Origin: UBA4644 sp034933145 | GTDB lineage: Bacteria; Bacillota; Clostridia; Oscillospirales; Butyricicoccaceae | Assembly (NCBI GenBank): GCA_034933145.1 | Contig: JAYFOA010000084.1 | Coordinates: 1 to 23,792, forward strand | Direction of reading: 5' to 3' | Length of the DNA stretch: 23,792 nt | Part shown: piece by piece, positions 1-7,716 of the stretch | Layout: each line of letters opens with the position of its first letter | Numbering within the stretch: the first letter of the stretch is position 1 | Program-made: the position numbers and the translations under genes | Notes under the pieces: generated by a model | What the model saw: only the letters and a program-made list of their open reading frames with translations | What the model was told of the DNA's origin: nothing | Databases searched by the model: none

Positions 1-862
1 GTGCGGGTACCACCTCCGGCTCGGGTGGGAGGGGCTCGCCACGATCTCTTCCGTGTCGGAGGACCGTGCACTCGGCACAGGAAAGCGAAACCGGCGGTGC
101 ATCCGGCGTATTGCTCAGACGTACCCGGCAGGTACCCTTTAAAAGACTGCTGTCCAAAACCGTACCGCGGCCGTTCGGTGTATCCACCAGGCTCATCGGT
201 GGCGGTGTGGTACGAAGCAGATCCTGATAGGTCTCGCTTTCATATTTCAGACAGCACATCAGACGGCCGCAGGTGCCGGAAATTTTGGTAGGATTCAGAG
301 AGAGTCCCTGCTCCTTTGCCATGTTTATAGATACCGGCTGGAATTCATCCAAAAATGTTCCGCAGCACAGCGGACAGCCGCAAATGCCCAGGCCACCGAT
401 CATCTTGGCTTCGTCGCGGACACCAATCTGACGCAGCTCGATACGGGTGCGGAACACGCCGGCCAGATCTTTAACCAGCTCGCGGAAATCCACGCGTCCT
501 TCCGCACTGAAATAGAATAAAATCTTGCTGCGGTCAAAAGTATATTCAGCCGCCACAAGTTTCATTTCCAGCCCGTGCTTTTTAATCCGTTCCTCACAGA
601 CTTTAAAGGCATCACGCTCGAATTTTTCGTTTTGCTCGACAATCAGATGGTCCGCAGAAGTAGCCACGCGAATCACTTTTTTCAAGGGCTTGACAATTTT
701 ATCGTCAGAGACTTCCCGGCGTTCCATAATGACTTCGCCGCATTCCATACCGCGGGAGGTCTCCACGACTACGAGCGAGCCTTTTTTAATATCCAACTCT
801 TCGGGATCAAAATAATAGACTTTTCCGACTTTTTTAAATCGGACTCCGATGACTTCCGCCAT
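1..862 (-). CDS. ricT: RicT/YaaT-family PSP1-domain protein (3' end beyond window)
   Basis: PSP1-domain protein of the RicT (YaaT) family, in Bacillus a subunit of the RicA-RicF-RicT (Y) complex. That complex carries iron-sulfur clusters and supports RNase Y-dependent mRNA maturation, competence and sporulation. The frame opens at ATG 862 behind GGAGGGAAT and stays open to the left edge for 287 codons, so the C-terminus is missing. The N-terminus MAEVIGVRFKKVGKVYYF is typical. The diagnostic cysteine cluster is intact: ICGCPLCCGTF (Cys161, 163, 166, 167) followed by SGTCGRLMCCLKYE (Cys198, 203, 204). The visible tail is Pro/Glu-rich (EPLPPEPEVV). It lies 10 nt after holB and is the last visible gene of darA-holB-ricT, the same order as in Bacillus. 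The family is certain; the RNA-processing role is inferred from Bacillus. Confidence 0.93.
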   Translation of the reverse strand, partial: MAEVIGVRFKKVGKVYYFDPEELDIKKGSLVVVETSRGMECGEVIMERREVSDDKIVKPLKKVIRVATSADHLIVEQNEKFERDAFKVCEERIKKHGLEMKLVAAEYTFDRSKILFYFSAEGRVDFRELVKDLAGVFRTRIELRQIGVRDEAKMIGGLGICGCPLCCGTFLDEFQPVSINMAKEQGLSLNPTKISGTCGRLMCCLKYESETYQDLLRTTPPPMSLVDTPNGRGTVLDSSLLKGTCRVRLSNTPDAPPVSLSCAECTVLRHGRDRGEPLPPEPEVVPA

Positions 863-872
863 ATTCCCTCCG

Positions 873-1772
873 TCAGCGAGCCGCACAGAAAGCCGCCAGC
901 GCGCCCGCAAGCGCGGACACAGAGGGGTTCTGCAGCAGCATCGTCTGTTGTTTTTCGATGTATCCGTAAGCGTCCAAGCAGCGTGCATCTCCGGTCTCCC
1001 GGTATCGCAGCGCCAGCAGACGGCAGCATTCATTGCAAAAGGCTTCGTATTCCTCACGGGACAGCTTCCCGATGCCGAGGCAGGTCTCAAACAGCGCAAG
1101 TTCCGGCCGGTCAAAGGAATTGATAAACGCATGGGCCGCTTCATCAGCCCGACCGCTTTCGCCTTCCAAAAGCGCAATGGCCCGACCAAGTACGCCGCCG
1201 GCGCGTGCGGCCGCATCGGCGGCCTCTGCACGATCATAGCCCCGGTCTGCAAGCGCCTGTGTTACTACCGTCTCCGTCAGAGGCAGGACCGAAAAGGTAC
1301 GGCAGCGGGAGCGCACGGTGGGCAAAAGCTGCTGCCGGTTTTCACACAGCAGCAAAAAAATAGTCTCCTGCGGTTCCTCCAGAACCTTGAGCAGCGCATT
1401 CTGCGACTGGGGATTGAGAAGATCCGCATCCGGAATGATAAATACCTTTGTGTCGCCTTCGCTGGGCTTTAAAAAACTCTGCGTGCGCAAGGCACGAACC
1501 TGATCAACGGTTACGGCCTTTTTTTCAGATAAAGGCAAAAGGGTCTGCAGGTCGGGATGCGTACCTGCCAGCGCCCGCCGGCATGCGGGGCAGACAAGGC
1601 AGGGAGCGTTTTCTCCACGGCACAGCAGACCCATGGCTATATCCCGCGCGGCGGTACGTTTGCCAATACCCGCGGGCCCTTCCAGCAGCGCGGCAGAACC
1701 GAAATTATCGCTCCGCGTGCTGGAAAGTGCAGCTTTCAGGCGCTCGTTTCCAAGCAGGTGGGGTAGGCGCAT
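873..1772 (-). CDS. holB: DNA polymerase III subunit delta prime
   Basis: Clamp-loader subunit delta prime (299 aa), part of the DnaX complex that opens and loads the sliding clamp during replication. It has the AAA+ layout: Walker A GPAGIGKR at residues 32-39, a four-cysteine zinc module (Cys51, 58, 61, 64; spacing C-x6-C-x2-C-x2-C), a Walker-B-like strand FIIPDADLLN around 111-120, and the SRC arginine-finger motif at 155-157. The start ATG (1772) shares its A with the TGA of darA (TGATG), so translation is probably coupled. Many delta prime proteins have C-x8-C as the first zinc spacing; here it is two residues shorter. The C-terminal domain is poorly conserved, as usual. Identification rests on the motifs and on the conserved darA-holB-ricT order. 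Confidence 0.93.
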   Translation of the reverse strand: MRLPHLLGNERLKAALSSTRSDNFGSAALLEGPAGIGKRTAARDIAMGLLCRGENAPCLVCPACRRALAGTHPDLQTLLPLSEKKAVTVDQVRALRTQSFLKPSEGDTKVFIIPDADLLNPQSQNALLKVLEEPQETIFLLLCENRQQLLPTVRSRCRTFSVLPLTETVVTQALADRGYDRAEAADAAARAGGVLGRAIALLEGESGRADEAAHAFINSFDRPELALFETCLGIGKLSREEYEAFCNECCRLLALRYRETGDARCLDAYGYIEKQQTMLLQNPSVSALAGALAAFCAAR

Positions 1773-2095
1773 CAGACTTTTTCAAAGCGCTCTACGTCCA
1801 GCACGAAAATCGTTGCGCCGCCCACCACGACCTCAACAGGCATGGAGGGATAGAAATTGATCCCCGCTTCAGAGGTTGTGGGGATGACCTGCTTGCGGCT
1901 GCGGGAATACCGGGCAATGATGTCGATGACGGTCTGAACTCGGTCGTTGTCTACACCGACAAGAACGGTGACATTGCCGGCCCGCAGAAATCCGCCGGTG
2001 GTGGAAAGCTTGGTGACAGAGTAGCCTTCTTTCATCAGATTCTGGATAACCACAGGGGCGTCGTCGGCGTTGAGGATCGCAATCAGCATTTTCAT
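1772..2095 (-). CDS. darA: Cyclic-di-AMP receptor DarA/PstA-like (YaaQ family)
   Basis: Small PII-like trimeric signalling protein (107 aa) of the DarA/PstA (YaaQ) family, which binds cyclic-di-AMP in Firmicutes. It matches in length and pattern: MKMLIAILNADDAP at the start, then VTKLSTTGGFLRAGNVTVLVGV, where the TGGFLRAGN stretch belongs to the nucleotide-binding surface of the family. The start at 2095 sits 7 nt after AGGAGG. It is the first gene of the darA-holB-ricT transcript, downstream of a good extended -10 promoter, and its stop overlaps the holB start by one base. Its partner protein is unknown even in well-studied species, so the link to replication and RNA processing remains a gene-neighbourhood observation. 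The family call is firm. Confidence 0.93.
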   Translation of the reverse strand: MKMLIAILNADDAPVVIQNLMKEGYSVTKLSTTGGFLRAGNVTVLVGVDNDRVQTVIDIIARYSRSRKQVIPTTSEAGINFYPSMPVEVVVGGATIFVLDVERFEKV

Positions 2096-2144
2096 AGCAG
2101 TACCTCCTGTTTGAAAAGCTAAATTAAAAAAGTATTATTATATA

Positions 2145-2173
2145 ATTATACCAAAAGAGACGAGGGAATGCAA
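2145..2173 (-). promoter_or_regulatory. Sigma-A-type promoter of darA-holB-ricT
   Basis: On the minus strand, TTGCAT (2168-2173), a 17-bp spacer, then TATAAT (2145-2150) preceded by TGG, which makes an extended -10. The predicted start is about 40 nt upstream of the darA ATG, which has a strong AGGAGG. The -35 hexamer begins two bases after the alr stop codon, so the promoter sits directly at the alr 3' end. Confidence 0.72.
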
Positions 2174-2174
2174 A

Positions 2175-3272
2175 TTATTCCACATAGATGCGGGGGATGG
2201 ATGCAGGAACATACAGCGGGGAAATTTCGAACGATACGGGTGTGCCGGCAGCGCAGTCGATATCGGTAACGTCCGCCACCGTATGGGTCAGCCCCACATG
2301 GCCCAGGACGCGAGCACGCTTTCCGTCTACAAAAACGAAAAAGCGCTTTCCGCGGAACGGCGCCAGCAGCGTACCGCCTGCCGCGCGGAAACAAGTACCG
2401 AACCGGAAGATATCCCGCCCTTTTTCCAGCAGGATTCCGTCGGCGCTGCCGACCGGGATCACGGCGATACGGGTCGGGCGTTTTGCGACAAAGGCACTGC
2501 CATAGCCGACCGTGGCACCTTTCTGCAGCCAGCGCACTTCACATACTTCGGAATTCAGGTGGCCGGCCTTCTGCAGACCATATTCACCTTTTGCCGTCAG
2601 GCGGCCGCCGATGGCGGAGCCGATTCGCACGGCGTCCAGCGATGGCATCCGGGAAAAGAACAGGCCGGCCGAATTGGATGCGTGGAGCAGGCCAGGGTCA
2701 AATCCTGCGGTGCGAACCTTCTCCGCCACGCCCATGAAGGCGTCGTATTGTGCCTGCGTTTTTTTTCGAACGCGGAACGCATTGGCATAGTGGGTATACA
2801 TACCGGTTACGCTCAGGTTTGCCATAAAGCGATAGACGCTCAGGATTCGGTCAAGCTCGTTGGGAGCAAAGCCGTAGCGTCCCATTCCGGTATCAATTTT
2901 GATGTGCACATCGCAGAGCATATTTTCTTTTTCCGCCAGGCCGCAGAGGGCGACAGCAGCATCATAGGAGCCGATAGTCGCTGTGGAGCCCGACTGCAGA
3001 ATCAATCGAACATCTTCTTCCAGCGCGGTAGAGCGGAGAATGAGAATTTCCTGTTCGGAAAATCCCCATTCCCGCAGTGAGACGGCGTCCTGCGGCTCCG
3101 TGACAGCAAAGCGGCGTACTTCCTGCTCCTGCAGAAGCCCGGCCATCTGCCGCAGGTCGAGCCCATAGGCGTTGGCTTTGAGAACGGCGATAAGCTGCGC
3201 ATCGCCCGCGGCGGCGCAGATGGCTTCCAGATTGGCAAGAATACGGCTTTTTTCGACGGTCAGGGTCTTCAT
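2175..3272 (-). CDS. Alanine racemase family protein, divergent
   Basis: PLP-dependent fold-type III racemase (365 aa from ATG 3272, chosen because GGGGGG lies 6 nt upstream; an upstream in-frame TTG at 3278 has no such site). Alanine racemase makes D-Ala for peptidoglycan. Visible hallmarks: the PLP lysine in AVLKANAYG (Lys32), TGMGRYGF (128-135), HASNSAG (197-203), the catalytic tyrosine in VGYGSAF (Tyr257), and the C-terminal IPRIYVE. Several usually strict positions differ: VGYADG is VGSADG (Ser276), the CMDQ motif is GLTH (327-330), and RPGIALYG is RIGSAIGG. This could be a housekeeping Alr from a divergent lineage, or a paralogue with another substrate or a sporulation role. It lies 66 nt downstream of a metallo-hydrolase gene on the same strand and may share its transcript. 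Confidence 0.82.
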   Translation of the reverse strand: MKTLTVEKSRILANLEAICAAAGDAQLIAVLKANAYGLDLRQMAGLLQEQEVRRFAVTEPQDAVSLREWGFSEQEILILRSTALEEDVRLILQSGSTATIGSYDAAVALCGLAEKENMLCDVHIKIDTGMGRYGFAPNELDRILSVYRFMANLSVTGMYTHYANAFRVRKKTQAQYDAFMGVAEKVRTAGFDPGLLHASNSAGLFFSRMPSLDAVRIGSAIGGRLTAKGEYGLQKAGHLNSEVCEVRWLQKGATVGYGSAFVAKRPTRIAVIPVGSADGILLEKGRDIFRFGTCFRAAGGTLLAPFRGKRFFVFVDGKRARVLGHVGLTHTVADVTDIDCAAGTPVSFEISPLYVPASIPRIYVE

Positions 3273-3338
3273 ATACAACCCCCCAAGTGCTTTTTATAAT
3301 TCATTTTGTCGCGGATGGGTCAGGGCATGGCGCAGGGC

Positions 3339-3983
3339 CTATACATATTGTTCCAAAATCCGATCGATCACGTCGTTTCCAAGAACCGCATTGTGTCCCG
3401 AAATGCAGGTGTCGAAGGCCAGGGTTTGATACTTTAAAAGCGTATCAATATATACCTCTTTATCACATTGAACGGATGGGATAATCTTGTCCACAGTATC
3501 GCCGATATTGTCGCCGGCGTTTAGAACCCCTTCCTGCTCATCCAGCACGCTGATGGAATCGGAGGTATGGCCCGGTGTGTAAATCAGCCGGATCTTGTCG
3601 TCCGGGAAATACAGCGTATTCTCAAAGACCAGGCCTGGAAGACATTTACGCACGTCTCCGTAAACATAAGCCTTGTTCCGTTCCAGCATTTCGGCCCACT
3701 GGCACTCCGCAGTTTCACGGCATTGTCTGTGGGAGATAATCATGCAGTCGGAAAAGACATGATTTCCCCAAATATGATCCCAATGGTAGTGCGTGTTGAC
3801 GACTATCATTGGTTTGCGGTCATTCTGCAGATACTCCCTGACTGGGGCGACACTGAGCGAGCCCAGACCCGTGTCCACCAGATAATTATATCTGGTCCCC
3901 AAAATCAAATGAAGATTCAGATCCCAATCAGGCATTTGAAACCGAAACAGAACATGCCGGGTCTTGATTTTCATGATGTCCAT
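3339..3983 (-). CDS. MBL-fold metallo-hydrolase
   Basis: Metallo-beta-lactamase-fold hydrolase, 214 aa from ATG 3983. This start follows AGGCGGTGA at suitable spacing; a GTG 13 codons upstream has no ribosome binding site. All metal-ligand motifs are present: THYHWDH (His65, His67, Asp69, His70), the PGHT motif, the bridging Asp in NAGDNIGD, and a final His in ISGHNAV. A glyoxalase-II-like or generic small-molecule hydrolase is possible, but nothing in the sequence fixes the substrate. There is no signal peptide, so it is probably cytosolic. It lies 83 nt downstream of the FemX-like gene and 66 nt upstream of the alanine racemase gene, all on the minus strand, so co-transcription is plausible. 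Confidence 0.85.
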   Translation of the reverse strand: MDIMKIKTRHVLFRFQMPDWDLNLHLILGTRYNYLVDTGLGSLSVAPVREYLQNDRKPMIVVNTHYHWDHIWGNHVFSDCMIISHRQCRETAECQWAEMLERNKAYVYGDVRKCLPGLVFENTLYFPDDKIRLIYTPGHTSDSISVLDEQEGVLNAGDNIGDTVDKIIPSVQCDKEVYIDTLLKYQTLAFDTCISGHNAVLGNDVIDRILEQYV

Positions 3984-4066
3984 ACTCTCACCGCCTGTTA
4001 CACAAATCTTTTTCTCATACACTTGAAAGCTGGCTGATTGGTGTTGAAATCATGTCAATCCGTGAC

Positions 4067-5125
4067 TCATTTTTTATCTTTCAGTAGGGCCAACTTGTGT
4101 CGAAGCGTGCGCATTGTCCCAAGACCCCGATCAATGAAGGCTTCCGCCACTTTGTTATAGACCATGGTCAGTTCCCCGCAGAATTCGGTCAGGTCACCGC
4201 CAAATCCTTTTTTAAACAGATAAAGCCCGTACAGCGGGTTTTCCGGTGTGAGGTCACCGGACACGCCGCGAAAGTCGTAGATGTCGCACTTTGTCTCCAG
4301 CGCCCAACGAATCATTGCCCACTGAAGCTGATAGTTGGGCATGACATTTCGATGCTCGTTGCTGGAGGCACCGTAAAGATACCATACTTTATTGCCAAAA
4401 TGAATTGCCAGTGTGCCGGCGATGGGCTTGTCCTCCCAAAAGGCCATATATAGCCGTGCGTCTTCTCTCAACGCATGCATCAGGGTACGGAAATAGTCCT
4501 CGTTTCGGACGATGAAACCATCTCGGGAGCCGGTCTCCTGCATCAGCCGCGCAAAGTCCGGAAGCATATCTTCGTCGCAGAGCCGTACAGAAACGCCCTT
4601 GCGTTCTGATAAACGCAAGTTATAGCGCGTCTTTTGTGCAAAGGCAGCCAGCAGATCCTCTTCCGTCTTGTCTCTCACATTGAGACGGAAAACATAACAA
4701 GGCTGCACCCCTTCAAAGTTTTTGCCGCCAGGCTTGTGTTGATATCCAAGACCCTTCATCAGGCTGATGAATTCCGAGTCGGAGCATAGAATATCCGGAT
4801 CCAGGCGGAGGGCATAGGCGTTGTGCTTTTTCGCCAGTGCGGCCGCCCCTTCGGTCAGGTCGGCCAACGCCTCTTTGTCGTGGGGATCGCATACCGGCCC
4901 GCGGGCGCCGTACATCAACGCATAGGGTGTGCCGGGCACACGGCGGATCAGAACGCTCAGCGCGCCGCGAATATGTCCGTCCGCATCGCGGGAGAGCAGC
5001 CCCTCCCATTTCCAGCTGCCTTTGACAGCCGACCATGCGAAAGACTGGAGAAAATGTCCCTTTGGATGGGAGCAGACAAATGCTTCAAAATCAGATAGCG
5101 TTTCTTTTGTTACGATTTCTACCAT
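4067..5125 (-). CDS. FemABX family peptidoglycan aminoacyltransferase
   Basis: FemABX-family protein (352 aa). These enzymes use aminoacyl-tRNA to add amino acids to the stem peptide of lipid II or nascent peptidoglycan at the inner face of the membrane. Recognisable parts: the N-terminal HFLQSFAWSAVKGSW segment, the lysine/arginine-rich KTRYNLRLSERKGV stretch near 175 typical of the second GNAT-like domain, IAGTLAIHFGNKVWYLYGAS, PNYQLQWAMIRWALE, and the terminal YGLYLFKKGFGGDLTEF. The length agrees with single-chain FemX-type enzymes; no long coiled-coil arm is apparent. The start at 5125 has AGGAG 6 nt upstream, and that site includes the stop of the preceding HAD gene (TAGGAG), suggesting coupled translation. 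The amino acid added (Gly, Ala or Ser) cannot be read from the sequence. Confidence 0.88.
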   Translation of the reverse strand: MVEIVTKETLSDFEAFVCSHPKGHFLQSFAWSAVKGSWKWEGLLSRDADGHIRGALSVLIRRVPGTPYALMYGARGPVCDPHDKEALADLTEGAAALAKKHNAYALRLDPDILCSDSEFISLMKGLGYQHKPGGKNFEGVQPCYVFRLNVRDKTEEDLLAAFAQKTRYNLRLSERKGVSVRLCDEDMLPDFARLMQETGSRDGFIVRNEDYFRTLMHALREDARLYMAFWEDKPIAGTLAIHFGNKVWYLYGASSNEHRNVMPNYQLQWAMIRWALETKCDIYDFRGVSGDLTPENPLYGLYLFKKGFGGDLTEFCGELTMVYNKVAEAFIDRGLGTMRTLRHKLALLKDKK

Positions 5126-5134
5126 GAGGTTCTC

Positions 5135-5926
5135 CTATTCAAAAAATCGGTTGATGACCTCCAGAACGCCAAAGCTATTGGAGGTGCTACAAACATAATC
5201 CGCCGCGTTTTTCAGCGCGGGGACGGCATTATTCATGGCACAGCCCATCCCTGCCCAGCGGATCATATCGAGATCATTGCCGCTGTCGCCGCAGGTAACG
5301 GCCTCGGCAGGAGAAATGCCCAGATGCACGCACAGAGCGGAGAGAGCGTGTGCCTTCCCCACACCGATTCGCATCATCTCTACTAGATGAGGGGTGGAAG
5401 CAGCAATATACAGCTGCCCGCCGGTGGCACGCGCCAGCATGGCAGTGCGAAAAGCAGTTTCAGAAGGGGAGCAGCGGGTCATGATCTTGGGAGAAGGCTG
5501 CAGATCGGCGCAGACAAGGCGCCCCACCTCACGGCAGGGAAGGGTGCGCAGATCAGGATCAGCCCGGGTGTCATCGGTCTCCTGCGCGACGACGATCCGG
5601 TCGTCGTTATAAAGCTGGGCGTACCAGCCGAAGCGGTCGCAGCAATGGAGAACGGCGTTTTGCAATTCCAGCGTGAGCGGCTCGTAGAGCAGCGGAACGC
5701 CGCCGGCGGCACGGAGTACCGCACCGTTGTAGCAGACAAGAGGTGCGGAAATACCAAGCTCCAGCGCATATTTTTCCACGGTGGAAAACATCCGGCCTGT
5801 GGAGAGAGTAATAAAAATGCCGCGCTGCTGCAATCGCCGCAGTGCCTCCTGTACCGGAACTGGCACGGACAGGTCGGGCATTAGCAGTGTCCCATCCAGG
5901 TCGAGAGCAAGCAGTTTATAAGCCAT
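5135..5926 (-). CDS. Cof-type HAD-IIB phosphatase
   Basis: Haloacid dehalogenase superfamily phosphatase of the Cof/YidA type (263 aa), probably acting on a phosphosugar or flavin-type metabolite in the cytosol. All four motifs are visible: DLDGTLL (nucleophile Asp9, acid Asp11), STGR, the Lys in GVGKAHAL, and GDSGNDLDM. I chose ATG 5926 (MAYKLLALDLDG), the normal N-terminus for the family. The longer frame from 5953 lacks a ribosome binding site and lies inside the upstream gene. The chosen start overlaps the end of the upstream membrane-protein gene by 11 nt, and the stop is part of the FemX gene's ribosome binding site, so the three genes probably form one coupled unit. Substrate unknown. 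Confidence 0.9.
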   Translation of the reverse strand: MAYKLLALDLDGTLLMPDLSVPVPVQEALRRLQQRGIFITLSTGRMFSTVEKYALELGISAPLVCYNGAVLRAAGGVPLLYEPLTLELQNAVLHCCDRFGWYAQLYNDDRIVVAQETDDTRADPDLRTLPCREVGRLVCADLQPSPKIMTRCSPSETAFRTAMLARATGGQLYIAASTPHLVEMMRIGVGKAHALSALCVHLGISPAEAVTCGDSGNDLDMIRWAGMGCAMNNAVPALKNAADYVCSTSNSFGVLEVINRFFE

Positions 5927-6398
5927 AGCCTGACATGGTCCAGCGATAGACATAAAAAGCCATCGTAAAAATTTCCACCAGACAGATCAGAAGATTAAAA
6001 ATTTCAAACAGCTGCGCCGTATGGACGTAGAACCGGCTGCGCCGCCGACTTAAGGTAGATTGATTATCAAAATAATAGAAATAGTTGACGTCCGACTCGC
6101 CATTGTCGTCGCAGAGCAGGGTGCACAGGCGGCGTGCCGTCTGCCGATGCCCCTCGAAAACCTGGTTCCAGCGCTTTAAAAGAACGGTGGAGATCACACT
6201 CATGCCGAGCAGCAGGAGAGTCATCAGGATCGAGACAACCGGCTGGGAATTATCCATGGCGACACCGAGAATCATGCCGACACCCACCAAATAAAGGGAG
6301 AAAAAAGTAATACGTTCATTCTCGACATGCCGAGCATGGGATAGGTTTTCCTGAAAACAGGCCATCAGGAACATGCGGTCGCAGGTTTTCGGGTCCAT
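5916..6398 (-). CDS. Small membrane protein, unrecognised
   Basis: I do not recognise this 160-aa protein. It has a hydrophilic N-terminal helix with two cysteines, two adjacent hydrophobic segments (about 32-47 and 53-74), a charged, probably cytoplasmic middle part with RWNQVFEGHRQTARRL and an aromatic YFYYFDN stretch, a basic SRRRSRF patch, and a third hydrophobic segment (about 126-151) close to the C-terminus. ATG 6398 lies behind AAGGA at a 9-nt distance. The 3' end overlaps the HAD gene by 11 nt, and FemX follows, so it is the first gene of a tightly packed three-gene set. The helix-hairpin plan recalls small two-TM effector or scaffold proteins in general terms, but I see no motif that assigns it to one. 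Confidence 0.75.
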   Translation of the reverse strand: MDPKTCDRMFLMACFQENLSHARHVENERITFFSLYLVGVGMILGVAMDNSQPVVSILMTLLLLGMSVISTVLLKRWNQVFEGHRQTARRLCTLLCDDNGESDVNYFYYFDNQSTLSRRRSRFYVHTAQLFEIFNLLICLVEIFTMAFYVYRWTMSGYGL

Positions 6399-6499
6399 CT
6401 TTCTTCATCCTTTATAATCAAAGCTATATTACCCTATATTTTACATCATTTTCATGGAGAGTGCCATAGATTTTTTCAGAGTTTTCAGGAAAAATAGAA

Positions 6500-6535
6500 A
6501 AGTACAAAAAGAAAAGGGAACTGCCGAAGCTCCCT
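6500..6535 (-). terminator. Rho-independent terminator of gap
   Basis: On the minus strand an AGGGAGCT / AGTTCCCT stem (8 pairs including one G-T, 6515-6535) with a five-base loop is followed by a T-rich run (TTTTCTTTTTGTACTTTTC). It lies about 120 nt beyond the gap stop codon and about 100 nt before the next gene on that strand, so it should end the gap transcript. Confidence 0.8.
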
Positions 6536-6654
6536 GTTCTTCCGAGGCCGCAATGCGACAAACCATCCCGACAAAATCCATATCTGTTTCGCGGGATCCG
6601 TTTTTGCTCAGAAGGACAGGCCATCTTTGCGGCAGCCCCTTTCAAAAGCGGCTT

Positions 6655-7662
6655 TTATCTGTCCTGTTCCGCCATATAGCGGAGCATATTCAGCGTGTTT
6701 GTGCTGTAACCAAATTCGTTATCGTACCAGGCCACGACCTTGACAAAGCGATCTGTCAGCGCAATACCTGCTTTGGCATCAAAGATGCCGGCGTGGGGGT
6801 CGGAAATGAAATCACTGGACACCACGTCCTCGTCGGTATAGCCAAGGATCCCTTTCAATTCGCCTTCGGATGCGCGCTTCATTGCGGCGCAGATCTCATC
6901 GTAGGAGGCCGGACGTATTAATTGTGCGGTCAGATCAACCACAGAGACGTCGAGGACCGGTACACGCAGTGACATGCCAGTCAGACGGCCGCGCAGCTCC
7001 GGAATGACTTTTCCGACCGCTTTGGCCGCGCCGGTGGAGCTGGGGATAATATTGCCAAATGCGGCACGCCCGCCGCGCCAATCCTTTTTGGAAGAGCCGT
7101 CGACTACCTTCTGGGAGGCGGTGGCGGCATGGACGGTAGTCATTAGTGCGCTCTCAATGCCGAAGTTCTCATGGAGTACTTTAGCCACCGGCGCCAGACA
7201 GTTCGTGGTACAGGAGGCATTACTGATAATGGTCATATCACGGGAGTACATGTGCTGATTGACGCCCATGACAAACATCGGAGCGTCGGGGGAGGGGGCG
7301 GTGATGATCACGCGCTTTGCGCCGGCATCCAGATGCGGAGCAGTTTTTTCCAGCGTGGTGAATTTGCCGCTGGACTCAACGACGTAGTCAGCGCCAAATT
7401 CTCCCCATGGAATGGCAGCGGGATCGGTGGCACCGCAAACAATGGATTTCTTTCCGTTGACAATAATACTGTAATCAGTAACCCTTATGTCGGCATCGAA
7501 ACGGCCGTGGACGGTGTCATGCTTAAGCATATACGCCATATAGTCCGGTGTCATGCGGGGATTGTTGATCGCGCGGATCTCAATGTCGTCACAGCAGATG
7601 GCGTCCCGGAAAATCAGACGCCCGATACGCCCGAAACCGTTGATGCCGATTGAAAAAGCCAT
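6655..7662 (-). CDS. gap: Glyceraldehyde-3-phosphate dehydrogenase
   Basis: Phosphorylating GAPDH (335 aa), converting glyceraldehyde-3-phosphate to 1,3-bisphosphoglycerate in glycolysis. The start is ATG 7662 (MAFSIGINGFGRIGR) behind GGAGG; a longer frame begins at a GTG inside that ribosome binding site and is rejected. Key residues: Rossmann GINGFGRIG, active-site SNASCTTNCL with Cys151, His178 in TTVHAAT, and WYDNEFGYS near the end. The HAATASQKVVDG / KDWRGGRAA pattern is the variant shared with enterobacterial GapA and eukaryotes rather than the Bacillus GapA pattern. The residue after AIN is Asn34 instead of the usual NAD-selective Asp. It stands alone, with its own promoter and terminator and no pgk or tpi beside it in this window. 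Confidence 0.97.
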   Translation of the reverse strand: MAFSIGINGFGRIGRLIFRDAICCDDIEIRAINNPRMTPDYMAYMLKHDTVHGRFDADIRVTDYSIIVNGKKSIVCGATDPAAIPWGEFGADYVVESSGKFTTLEKTAPHLDAGAKRVIITAPSPDAPMFVMGVNQHMYSRDMTIISNASCTTNCLAPVAKVLHENFGIESALMTTVHAATASQKVVDGSSKKDWRGGRAAFGNIIPSSTGAAKAVGKVIPELRGRLTGMSLRVPVLDVSVVDLTAQLIRPASYDEICAAMKRASEGELKGILGYTDEDVVSSDFISDPHAGIFDAKAGIALTDRFVKVVAWYDNEFGYSTNTLNMLRYMAEQDR

Positions 7663-7693
7663 GGGAGTATCCTCCACACTTATGCTATATTTT

Positions 7694-7709
7694 GACGTGT
7701 TTCAACGTC
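7694..7709. repeat. Inverted repeat at the gap transcription start (possible operator)
   Basis: GACGT-n6-ACGTC is a perfect 5-bp inverted repeat that begins about 8 bp downstream of the gap -10 hexamer, over the predicted transcription start. A six-base repeat TATGCT flanks it on both sides (near 7681 and 7710). It could be a repressor site or a short 5' stem-loop in the mRNA. No known regulator is encoded next to it. Confidence 0.4.
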
Positions 7710-7716
7710 TATGCTC

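Noticed and set aside
849..1472. A 207-codon plus-strand frame opposite holB and the ricT start
   Set aside because: Antisense to two firmly identified genes, no family resemblance.
2283..3080. A 265-codon plus-strand frame opposite the alanine racemase gene
   Set aside because: Antisense shadow; the racemase motifs on the other strand are clear.
5916..6398. Possible link of the small membrane protein to 2-TM defence effectors (SLATT-like)
   Set aside because: Only the general helix plan is similar; no nucleotide-sensing or cyclase gene is nearby, and the neighbours are metabolic and cell-wall genes.
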